Assembly: GCF_000478275.1 (NCBI RefSeq)
Contig: NZ_ASJB01000080.1
Location: forward strand, 372,001 to 436,000
Direction: 5' to 3'
Length of the DNA: 64,000 nt
Source: Amycolatopsis orientalis DSM 40040 = KCTC 9412
Lineage (GTDB): Bacteria; Actinomycetota; Actinomycetes; Mycobacteriales; Pseudonocardiaceae
The notes beneath the pieces were generated by a model. It did no database searches, was not told where the DNA came from, and saw nothing but the letters and a program-made list of their open reading frames with translations. Positions 14,343-22,166 of the stretch are shown piece after piece (position 1 is the stretch's first letter; each line of letters begins with the position of its first letter). A program made the translations under genes and the position numbers.

Positions 14343-16595
14343 CTAGAAGAGGCCGCCGATGATCCCGTCGGGCTCCACGGTCGGCTTCGACTTACCCGGC
14401 CGAGGCGGCGCGCTCGTGGTCGCGGGCGGCGGGGCCTGCTCCTGCTTCGCCGGCTCCGAAGGCGTCGCGGACGGTGAAGGCTTCTTCGACGGCGAAGGCC
14501 ATCCAGGCCGCCCCGGCTTCGTCGTCTCCGAAGTGGCCGGAGGCTTCGAAGTGACCGAAGGCAGCGAAGGCGGAGTGGTCGGCGGAAGCAGCGCGTTGTC
14601 GTCACACCAGTGATGCCAGCAGCCGAAGTAGACCGGCACCGGCTTCGCCTTGGCGACACCGAGGGTGGCGTTCACCGTCACCGGCAGGTTGTCCGCCGGG
14701 CGTCCCTTCAACCGGACCCACAGGCTTACCTGACGCCCCGGAGTCAGCGAGCCGCGCGAAGTGCACGACGCGCCTTCGCCGGTCGGATGGCACGGGATTC
14801 CGTACACGCTCCAGGAGGTGAGCACCCGATGGTCGAGCGTGATCGTCACCGGCTTCGTCGTCTTGCCGGTGTTCTTCACGCGGATCATCACCAGCGGGTT
14901 GCGGTTCCAGGGGAACGCGGACAGCCCGTCGCTCTCGGCGCTCAGGGTGAGGTCGTCCGGCGGCGGCTTCACGGTCACCTTCACCGCGACCGACACCTTG
15001 ATCTGCGCGCCCGCCGTCACCGAACCGGTCACCATGCTGCCCGCTTCGGCTGTCGCGTCGGCACGCAACCGGAACGTCAGCACCGCGGACTGCCCCGGTT
15101 CGAGGCCGGTGCCGGTCTTGCAGGTCACCGTTCCGCTGCCGCCGGGACAGTTCACCGTGATCGGGGCGGGCGCCGCCTGCTGACGGACGCCGGTGACGCC
15201 GCCAGCGCGACCACCGCCGACGGGGATGGCCCGCACGCCCTTGGGCAGGTTCAGCGTGACCGCGACGGGTTCGGACTTCGACCCACCGTCGTTACGCACG
15301 GTGATCGGCAAGTTGGCGTCCTCGCCGGGTTCGAGCTGGACACCGCCGGGCGGGGTCGACGCCGTCATCGCCGGGGGCGCGGGGATCGCCGGCGACGACG
15401 CGGGAGGCTCGGCGGGCGGCGGGGTCTCCGCGGGTGGCTGGGCCGGAGGCGCCGCGGGCGGCTGGGCCGGAGGTTGGGGCTGAGGCTGCGCGGGCGGAGG
15501 CACGGGCGGCGCCGGAGGCACTGCCGGAGGGACCGCCGGAGGCGCGGGCGGGGGAGCGGCGGGCGCCGGTGCCGCGGCGGGCGGGGCGACGGCCGCTGCG
15601 GCGGGGATCTCCTGGGTGCCGCCCCCGGCGGCGAGAGCCACCGCGACGGCGGCGACGATGGCCGCGCTCGATCCGGCCACCCCGGCGAACTGGCGCGGTC
15701 CGGCCGCGGCGGCGCCGGCCGCCGCCCCCGAACCCGATCCGGCAGCGGCGGCCGTCGCTGCCGCGGTGACCGCGCCCGCCTTGCCCGCCCCGGCGGTGGC
15801 CAGGTAACCGAGCGCCGCGCCACCGAGCACGATCGGCGCGATGATCCCGCGCAGACCGCCGTTGATGTCGGCCAGCTCCGCGGCCAGCGCACGGCACTTC
15901 TCGCATTCGTCCAGATGGTTCTCCACCTGGGCGCGTTCGCGTTTGGACAGCCCGTCACGGGTCCACGCGCCGAGTTTGTCCGCACTCGCGCGGCAGCGTT
16001 CACCCGAGTTCTCGGCCAGGTGGACCTGCAGATACGCCTGCCGCAGGCCTTCACGCGCCCGGTAGGCGAGCGCGGAGACGCCGTTCGCGGTCAGCCCCAG
16101 CAGCGGCGCGACCTCGGCGGGACTCTGTCCCTCGATCTCGGTGTGCCACAGCACCGCCTGCCACCGTTCGGGCAGCCGGGTGAACGCCTTCGCGGCGAGC
16201 GTGCGCTCAAGCCCGGCGACGGCGGTATCGGAGAAGGGGACCGTCAGCGCTTCGCCGACGGCACCGCCGACGTCGGACATGTCCTCGTTCAGGTCGACAC
16301 GCTTGTCCTTGCGCGTCTTGTCGTAGGCGGTGTGGCGGAGCGCTGTCAGCAGATATGCGCGGAAGGCCGTTTCGGGGCCTTTGCCGCCGCGCAGCGTGTC
16401 CAGAACCTTCGCGAAGGCCTCCGAAACGAGGTCGTCGGCTTCGGAACTCGACCGGGCGAGCTGGCGGGCGAGGTTGTGCGCCGCGCCGGCGTGACGCTCG
16501 TAAAGGGTTCCGTAAGACGCGATCTTCCCGTCACGCACCTCGGCGATCAGCTCGGCGTCACTCTTACCGGTGAGATCGGCGGGAACGGTGGACAC
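14343..16595 (-). CDS. ECF-like sigma factor fused to anti-sigma zinc finger, membrane and extracellular domains
   Basis: A 750-residue protein joining several modules. Sigma region 2 is about 15-95 (ELIAEVRDGKIASYGTLYER, ADDLVSEAFAKVLDTL) and sigma region 4 about 135-190 (LPERWQAVLWHTEIEGQSPA, ANGVSALAYRAREGL). A zinc-finger anti-sigma motif has C201, H227, C231 and C234. Hydrophobic segments are about 251-270 and 308-324, followed by a Pro/Ala-rich linker (about 334-425). A beta-rich DUF11-like part (about 425-680) with a C-terminal Ser/Thr/Pro tail follows. GTG 16595 is preceded by AAGGAG. It should hold a promoter-binding sigma at the membrane and release it on an outside signal; the mechanism is inferred. 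Confidence 0.85.
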   Translation of the reverse strand: MSTVPADLTGKSDAELIAEVRDGKIASYGTLYERHAGAAHNLARQLARSSSEADDLVSEAFAKVLDTLRGGKGPETAFRAYLLTALRHTAYDKTRKDKRVDLNEDMSDVGGAVGEALTVPFSDTAVAGLERTLAAKAFTRLPERWQAVLWHTEIEGQSPAEVAPLLGLTANGVSALAYRAREGLRQAYLQVHLAENSGERCRASADKLGAWTRDGLSKRERAQVENHLDECEKCRALAAELADINGGLRGIIAPIVLGGAALGYLATAGAGKAGAVTAAATAAAAGSGSGAAAGAAAAGPRQFAGVAGSSAAIVAAVAVALAAGGGTQEIPAAAAVAPPAAAPAPAAPPPAPPAVPPAVPPAPPVPPPAQPQPQPPAQPPAAPPAQPPAETPPPAEPPASSPAIPAPPAMTASTPPGGVQLEPGEDANLPITVRNDGGSKSEPVAVTLNLPKGVRAIPVGGGRAGGVTGVRQQAAPAPITVNCPGGSGTVTCKTGTGLEPGQSAVLTFRLRADATAEAGSMVTGSVTAGAQIKVSVAVKVTVKPPPDDLTLSAESDGLSAFPWNRNPLVMIRVKNTGKTTKPVTITLDHRVLTSWSVYGIPCHPTGEGASCTSRGSLTPGRQVSLWVRLKGRPADNLPVTVNATLGVAKAKPVPVYFGCWHHWCDDNALLPPTTPPSLPSVTSKPPATSETTKPGRPGWPSPSKKPSPSATPSEPAKQEQAPPPATTSAPPRPGKSKPTVEPDGIIGGLF

Positions 16596-16851
16596 GGGAC
16601 TCCTTCACTGCAGGTTGGGCGGCTCTACTCATCTTCGACGCCCGAACAAGGTCAGTGTGACGGACAGGGCGACGTACGTCACCTCGCGGTCCCGCCGATG
16701 ACCCGGAGGGCCCAACAGCTTCACCCGCCATGGGTTACCGAAGAGTTCGGAAAGATCCTTGGAAAACGCCGTCACGCCCGCCGTGGACCGGCGTCCCCAC
16801 CGTGAAGCGATCGCAAGATCGAAAAGATCAGGACGGAAGGGGCGGTGGCCT

Positions 16852-17724
16852 GTGGACGTACCGGCGACCGGTGCGCCGTCCGGGGGACCCGACGGGCAAG
16901 CCGCCTGGAACCGGTTCGAACGAGATCGCTCTCTCCGCGCCCTGCGGGCTCGCTGGCGGACCGCCAGCCTGGCCTCGGGCTGGCGTTTCCCCAGTGACTG
17001 GGGCCTCCCCGAGGTCGACGCCGTCTGCGCGGCGGTGATCAAGAACGGCCGGGCGGTGACCGCCGACGTGGCGGAAACCGCGCTCGCGGGCCTGGGCCGC
17101 GCACGTGCCGCGGCGGGGGCGGGGCTGGCCGAGACGCTGGCGGATCTCGCGGCGCTGCACGCGGTGCTCGCCGACTCGGACGCGGTGGACGGATTCATCG
17201 CACCGGACGTCGACTCGACGCCGTCCCGGCTACTCCGGGTGACGGCGTTGGCGTGGGCGGACGTCGCGACCGATCAGCTCGTGAACACGGAGGTCACCGA
17301 ACCTCTCACGGGGCTGCCCACCGCCGCGTACCTGAGGACCCGGCTGAGTGAGCTGTACCGGCAGGCCCGCCGTGACGAGCGGCCGGTCGCGGAGGCGCAC
17401 ACCCTGCTGGTGGTCGCGATGGACTTCAGTTCGGTCGCGGGCTGGCCCCGGCTGACCGGGATGATCCTGGTGGCGGACGCGCTGAGACACGTGTTCGACG
17501 GCGGCGAGAGCGTCGCTTCGCTCGGGCCGTCCATCGCGGGCGCGCTGGTGCCGAAGGACGTGAGGCTCGCTTCGTCCGGTGTCGCGTTGCGAAGAGCGCT
17601 CAACGAACGCCTTTCGGTCGACGCCCAGCTGTGCGACACCGGCCGTCCGCGGATTTCGGCCGTCCGGCTCCCGGCGACTTACGACCAGGCCTGCGATCTG
17701 CTCACCTCGCTCGCCCGGTCCTAG
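16852..17724 (+). CDS. Degenerate GGDEF-like protein
   Basis: About 290 residues, no signal peptide or TM. The C-terminal half resembles a GGDEF domain: EPLTGLPTAAYLRTRLSELY (about 150-169) aligns with the conserved DPLTGLPNR region, but the catalytic GG[DE]EF sequence is absent, so c-di-GMP synthesis is unlikely. The helical N-terminal half is unrecognised. GTG 16852 after GGAAGGGG is preferred; a TTG at 16759 would add 31 residues. It diverges from the fused sigma gene with 256 bp between them, in which I see nothing definite. Confidence 0.65.
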   Translation: MDVPATGAPSGGPDGQAAWNRFERDRSLRALRARWRTASLASGWRFPSDWGLPEVDAVCAAVIKNGRAVTADVAETALAGLGRARAAAGAGLAETLADLAALHAVLADSDAVDGFIAPDVDSTPSRLLRVTALAWADVATDQLVNTEVTEPLTGLPTAAYLRTRLSELYRQARRDERPVAEAHTLLVVAMDFSSVAGWPRLTGMILVADALRHVFDGGESVASLGPSIAGALVPKDVRLASSGVALRRALNERLSVDAQLCDTGRPRISAVRLPATYDQACDLLTSLARS

Positions 17725-17802
17725 CGGGCTACCGTAAGACGTTCTCCTGGTCACGGCGACCCTGTCGACGTGCGACAACCCGGTTCATGATTTCCTGGTT
17801 CC

Positions 17803-19176
17803 GTGACCCGGACTGTTTCCGCCGATCCGAACGGCGACGTTTCGGCGAGCCGACCGCAGCATCGTCTCTCGTTGCGCAGGTCGCTCGCCCGCTTGTCCGT
17901 CCGGCCGAGATCGATCCTGATCCTTTCGGTGATTCCGCTGGTCGCGATCGGTTTCGGCATCTGGGGCTGGCAACACGAATGGGTACTCGGCGTGGACAGC
18001 GCGGTTTATCGCGCCGGCGCCGAGACACTGCTGAACGGCGATCCGCTGTACGACGCCAACACACTTCCGGTGGAACCGTGGTGGGCGCTGCTGCCGTTCA
18101 CCTATCCGCCGACGGCCGCCCTGCTGTTCGTCCCGCTCGCGCTGGTCCCGACACAGGTCGCCTGGGGCCTGCTGACCGCGGTCTCGCTGCTCGCGCTCGC
18201 GCTGTGCGTCCGGATCGCCATCGGCGCGCTGCCGAAGCCCTCGGCCGACGGCCCCCGCTGGTGGGCCTCGCCCGCCCGCTCGACGATCGCGTTCTTCCTG
18301 GTGTTCCTCGGCCTCGAACCGGTGTGGCGCACGATCTTCCTGGGGCAGATCAACCTGATCCTGATGGCGCTGGTGATGCTCGACATCCTCGTCATCGGCG
18401 CCCGCGGCAGCCGCTGGGGCGGGGTGCTGGTCGGCGTCGCGGCCGCGGTGAAGCTGACCCCGATCGTCTTCCTGGGGCACCTGTTCATCACCGGCCGCCG
18501 GATGGACGCCGTCCGCGGCCTCATCACGTTCGTCGTGATGCAGGGCCTGATGTTCCTGATCATCCCGCACGACGCGGCGCGGTACTGGACCTACACGCTG
18601 CCCGACACCGGGCGCATCGGCCCGGTGCACTGGGCGGGCAACCAGTCGCTGAACGCGCTGATGAACCGCTTCACCGAACTCGCGCCCTGGGCGTCGAAGG
18701 CGGCGATGGGGATCGGCGCGCTGCTCGCGATCCCGGCGATCTGGCTGGTGCTGCGCTTCCACCGCAAGGGTCAGGCGCTCGCGGCGATGCTGGTGACGGC
18801 GTTCTGGATCCTGCTGATCTCGCCGATCTCCTGGACGCACCACTGGGTCTGGGTGGCGCCGCTGGTCGTGCTGCTGGTTTCGCGTCTGCCGCAGACCACA
18901 CCCGCCACCGCGTGGAAACGCTGGCTCGGCACCTTCGCGGTGTTCTTCGTCTTCATCAGCTGCGTGCTGCTGATCCTGCCGAACGGCCGCAACGTCGAGC
19001 TGCACTGGAAGGTGTGGCAGAACATCCTCGGCAGCGCGTACATCTTCATGCCGCTGGTGCTGGCGCTCGCGCTCGCCGGGCGGTGGTGGTTACTGCGGAG
19101 GAAGCGGCGTCCGGCGACGAGGGACGACGCTGTGGGGGACAACGACGAGCATGCTGAAATCGCGACCGGCGGCTGA
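17803..19176 (+). CDS. GT87-family (DUF2029) polyprenol-dependent mannosyltransferase-like membrane protein
   Basis: A 457-residue multi-pass membrane protein of the GT-C type DUF2029/GT87 family, which includes PimE and other alpha-1,2-mannosyltransferases of actinobacterial lipoglycans. The first extracytoplasmic loop carries GVDSAVYRAGAETLL, with the acidic residue expected to be catalytic. LGQINLILMAL, AVKLTPIVFL and GNQSLNALMNR are family motifs. The tail is basic then acidic and cytoplasmic. The gene overlaps the next, a paralogue, by 26 bp, so the pair is translationally coupled. Donor and acceptor cannot be read. Confidence 0.88.
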   Translation: MTRTVSADPNGDVSASRPQHRLSLRRSLARLSVRPRSILILSVIPLVAIGFGIWGWQHEWVLGVDSAVYRAGAETLLNGDPLYDANTLPVEPWWALLPFTYPPTAALLFVPLALVPTQVAWGLLTAVSLLALALCVRIAIGALPKPSADGPRWWASPARSTIAFFLVFLGLEPVWRTIFLGQINLILMALVMLDILVIGARGSRWGGVLVGVAAAVKLTPIVFLGHLFITGRRMDAVRGLITFVVMQGLMFLIIPHDAARYWTYTLPDTGRIGPVHWAGNQSLNALMNRFTELAPWASKAAMGIGALLAIPAIWLVLRFHRKGQALAAMLVTAFWILLISPISWTHHWVWVAPLVVLLVSRLPQTTPATAWKRWLGTFAVFFVFISCVLLILPNGRNVELHWKVWQNILGSAYIFMPLVLALALAGRWWLLRRKRRPATRDDAVGDNDEHAEIATGG

Positions 19177-20356
19177 ACCCCGCGTCGTCGGGATCGCGCT
19201 GGCGGGTGCGCTCGCCCTGGCGATGCTCGTGCTGGGCGTCGTCGCGTGGCTCGGCGAATGGCACCTCGGCGCGGACAGCGCCGTCTACCGCGCCGGCGCG
19301 CTCACGCTGCTGAAGGGTGAACCGCTCTACACCCGCGAGGCGCTGACGACGCTGCCGCCGTGGGTGCTGCTGCCGTTCACCTACACCCCGGCCGCGGCCC
19401 CGCTGTTCCTGCCGCTGGCGATCGTGCCGGCCGGGCTGACCTGGGGCGTCGTCGGCGCGCTCTCGCTGGTCTGCCTGAGCATCGTGATCTCCGCCGTCGC
19501 CCGCGCCTGCGGTGCCCCGATCACCCGGTGGTGGGTGCTGCCGCTGGCCACGGCGGGCGCGCTGGCCTTGGAGCCGGTCTGGAAGACGCTCTTCCTCGGG
19601 CAGATCAACCTCATCCTGATGGCGTTGATCGTCCTCGACGTCCTGGTGTTTTCGGCGCGCGGTTCGCGCTGGGCCGGGGTGCTGATCGGGATCTCGGCGG
19701 CGATCAAGCTGACGCCGCTGATCTTCGTGCCGCATCTGCTGTTCACCGGCCGCTGGAAGGACGCGCTGCGGGCGCTCGGCACATTCGTCGTGCTCGAAGC
19801 CGTGATGTTCGCGGTGATCCCTGGCGACGCCGTCCGGTTCTGGACCGAGTCGGCCACCGATCCCAGCCGGGTCGGCTCCGTGCACTGGATCTTCAACCAG
19901 TCACTCAACGGGCTGGTGAACCGCGCTTCGGACCTCGCGCCCTGGTCGCTGACGGTGGCCATCGCGATCGCCGCGGTCCTGGCCGTCCCCGCGGTCTGGC
20001 TGGTCGTGCGCCTGCACCGGAGCGGTGACCCGGTCGGCGCGCTGCTGGTGACCGCGTTCTACGGGCTGTTGCTCTCGCCGGTGTCCTGGTCACATCACTG
20101 GGTGTGGACGGTGCCGCTGCTCGTCCTGCTCGTCGTCCGCCGATCGTGGGTTCCGGCCGCGGGTGTCGCGGTGCTGTTCGTGAGCGGCGTGATCATGTTC
20201 GTGCCCAACGGCGGTGACACCGAGTTCGGCTGGGGGCTGGGCTGGTCGCTGCTCGGCAACGTCTACGTCCTCGCGGCTGCGACGGCCATCACAGGGCTGG
20301 CCGTCCGGGAGCTGCGGCGCGGGTCCGCCCAGGTCGTGGCGGTGGCGGCCAAGTAA
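19151..20356 (+). CDS. GT87-family (DUF2029) mannosyltransferase-like membrane protein, paralogue
   Basis: A 401-residue paralogue of the preceding protein with the same order of motifs: GADSAVYRAGALTLL, LGQINLILMALIVLDVL, AIKLTPLIFVPHLLF and NQSLNGLVNR. The catalytic acidic residue in GADSAVY is kept. It lacks the N-terminal charged extension of its neighbour. The ATG at 19151 lies within the end of the upstream gene, giving a 26-bp overlap. Tandem duplication suggests successive mannosylation steps on a lipid-linked acceptor (inference). purK starts 48 bp downstream and is probably separate. Confidence 0.88.
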   Translation: MLKSRPAAEPRVVGIALAGALALAMLVLGVVAWLGEWHLGADSAVYRAGALTLLKGEPLYTREALTTLPPWVLLPFTYTPAAAPLFLPLAIVPAGLTWGVVGALSLVCLSIVISAVARACGAPITRWWVLPLATAGALALEPVWKTLFLGQINLILMALIVLDVLVFSARGSRWAGVLIGISAAIKLTPLIFVPHLLFTGRWKDALRALGTFVVLEAVMFAVIPGDAVRFWTESATDPSRVGSVHWIFNQSLNGLVNRASDLAPWSLTVAIAIAAVLAVPAVWLVVRLHRSGDPVGALLVTAFYGLLLSPVSWSHHWVWTVPLLVLLVVRRSWVPAAGVAVLFVSGVIMFVPNGGDTEFGWGLGWSLLGNVYVLAAATAITGLAVRELRRGSAQVVAVAAK

Positions 20357-20403
20357 TCTCATCCGCGGCATCGGCTTTTTCGGAGCGGGAGAGTGCGGCA
20401 GTA

Positions 20404-21588
20404 GTGGACAAGCGAACCGGTCTTCCGATCGTCGGCATGGTGGGCGGCGGGCAGCTGGCCAGGATGACCCACCAGGCGGCGATCTCCCTCGGCCAGTCCC
20501 TGCGTGTGCTGGCGGCCGGGGAGAACGAATCCGCCGGCCTCGTCGCGGGCGAGGTCGTGCACGGGCATCACACTGACCTCGAAGCGCTGCGCTCGTTCGC
20601 CGCCGGGGTCGACGTGCTGACCTTCGACCACGAGCACGTCCCCGGCGAGCACCTGCTGACGCTCGCGATGGAAGGCGTCACCATCCGGCCCGATCCGGCC
20701 GCGCTGTCGATGGCGCAGAACAAGCTCGTCATGCGCGAGATGATGGCCGGACTCGAGATCCCCGGCCCCGATTTCGCCGAAGTGTCCTCTGTGGACGATG
20801 TGATCTCCTTCGGTGACAAGCACTCCTGGCCGGTGGTGCTCAAGGCGGCGCAGGGCGGCTACGACGGCCGCGGCGTCTGGATGCTCGACACCGCGCAGCA
20901 CGCGCGCGAGACCGTCCCCGAACTGCTCGACGCCGGAACCCCTTTGCTGGTCGAGGAAAAGGTCGTCATGCGGCGCGAACTCTCCGCGCTGGTGGCGAGG
21001 TCCCCGTTCGGGCAGGGCGCGGCGTGGCCGGTGGTGGAGACCGTGCAGTCCGGCGGGATCAACACCGAGGTGCTCGCACCCGCGCCGGGGCTGAGTTCCG
21101 AGCGCACGCAGGAGGCGCAGGACCTCGCGCTGCGGATCGCCGCGACGCTGAACGTGACCGGCCTGCTCGCCGTCGAGCTGTTCGAGACCGACGAAGGCCT
21201 GCTGGTCAACGAACTCGCCATGCGCCCGCACAACTCGGGACACTGGACGCAGGACGGCTCGAAGACGTCGCAGTTCGAGCAGCATCTGCGTGCCGTGCTC
21301 GATTACCCGCTCGGGGTGACCGATCTGATCGCCCCCGCCTGCGTGATGGCGAACGTCCTCGGTGCTCCCGAAGCGCCCGAAATGGGACCGGACGAGCGGC
21401 TGCATCACCTCTTCGCGCGGTACCCGGACGTCCGCGTTCACCTGTACGGCAAGGGAGAACGCCCCGGCCGCAAACTCGGCCACGTCAATTTCGTGGGCGA
21501 ACGCATGGAGGAGTTGCGCGACCGCGCGCTGCTCTCCGCGCACTGGCTTTCCCACGCCGTCTGGCTCGACGGCCACGAGATTCACTAG
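20404..21588 (+). CDS. purK: 5-(carboxyamino)imidazole ribonucleotide synthase
   Basis: A 394-residue ATP-grasp enzyme that makes N5-CAIR from AIR, bicarbonate and ATP in purine synthesis. Motifs: IVGMVGGGQLARMTH at the N-terminus, the ATP-grasp segment VVLKAAQGGYDGRGVWML (about 140-157), ELSALVARS, and the metal-binding LLAVELFETDEGLLVNELA with NELAMRPHNSGHWT. GTG 20404 is the start. purE follows 10 bp downstream, as in most actinobacteria (Rv3276c-Rv3275c in M. tuberculosis). Confidence 0.95.
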   Translation: MDKRTGLPIVGMVGGGQLARMTHQAAISLGQSLRVLAAGENESAGLVAGEVVHGHHTDLEALRSFAAGVDVLTFDHEHVPGEHLLTLAMEGVTIRPDPAALSMAQNKLVMREMMAGLEIPGPDFAEVSSVDDVISFGDKHSWPVVLKAAQGGYDGRGVWMLDTAQHARETVPELLDAGTPLLVEEKVVMRRELSALVARSPFGQGAAWPVVETVQSGGINTEVLAPAPGLSSERTQEAQDLALRIAATLNVTGLLAVELFETDEGLLVNELAMRPHNSGHWTQDGSKTSQFEQHLRAVLDYPLGVTDLIAPACVMANVLGAPEAPEMGPDERLHHLFARYPDVRVHLYGKGERPGRKLGHVNFVGERMEELRDRALLSAHWLSHAVWLDGHEIH

Positions 21589-21598
21589 GAGTGTGAGC

Positions 21599-22096
21599 AT
21601 GGCGCCGCAGGTGGGCGTGATCATGGGCAGCGACTCGGACTGGCCGACGATGGAGGCGGCCGGGCAGGCGCTGGCCGAGTTCGGCGTCGAATACGAGGTC
21701 GGCGTCTACTCGGCGCACCGCACTCCGCAGCGGATGCTCGACTACGCGACGTCGGCCGCTTCGCGCGGCGTACGCGTGATCATCGCGGGTGCCGGCGGAG
21801 CCGCGCACCTGCCGGGCATGGTCGCGTCGGCGACGGTGCTGCCGGTGATCGGCGTGCCGGTGCCGCTGAAGTACCTCGACGGCATGGACTCCCTGCTGTC
21901 GATCGTGCAGATGCCGGCCGGGGTTCCTGTCGCGACGGTTTCCGTTGGTGGGGCACGGAACGCCGGTCTGCTCGCGGTGCGGATCCTCGCCGCTTCCGAC
22001 GAGGGACTGCAGGCGAAGATGGCCCGGTTCCAGGCGGATCTCGAGCAGCTGGTGCTGGACAAGGACGCGGCCCTGCGCAAACGCGTCGAAGGCTGA
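21599..22096 (+). CDS. purE: 5-(carboxyamino)imidazole ribonucleotide mutase
   Basis: A 165-residue class I PurE that converts N5-CAIR to CAIR. Motifs: GVIMGSDSDWPTM (about 6-18), the catalytic loop VYSAHRTPQRML (about 40-51), and the IIAGAGGAAHLPGMVAS loop that binds CO2 and ribotide. ATG 21599 has AGGAG (21587-21591) at good spacing; an in-frame GTG at 21593 lies too near. Its TGA is followed at once by an E-family palindrome (from 22097). Confidence 0.95.
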   Translation: MAPQVGVIMGSDSDWPTMEAAGQALAEFGVEYEVGVYSAHRTPQRMLDYATSAASRGVRVIIAGAGGAAHLPGMVASATVLPVIGVPVPLKYLDGMDSLLSIVQMPAGVPVATVSVGGARNAGLLAVRILAASDEGLQAKMARFQADLEQLVLDKDAALRKRVEG

Positions 22097-22161
22097 CGCA
22101 TTTCGTCCTCTGGATGCGGTAGTTCGGGGTCGAATCACCGCATTTAGAGGACGAACCGCGG
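22097..22161. repeat. E-family mini-hairpin pair
   Basis: Two 23-24 bp units in opposite orientation, 22097-22119 (CGCATTTCGTCCTCTGGATG) and 22138-22161 (CCGCATTTAGAGGACGAACC). Each is a short hairpin, and together they form a longer imperfect inverted repeat between convergent purE and the acyl-CoA ligase. The first unit starts directly after the purE TGA. Confidence 0.78.
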
Positions 22162-22166
22162 GAGAT

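Noticed and set aside
17785..19005. 406-codon minus-strand frame opposite the first GT87 gene
   Set aside because: Highly charged shadow frame with no motifs; the plus strand has clear multi-pass membrane protein features.
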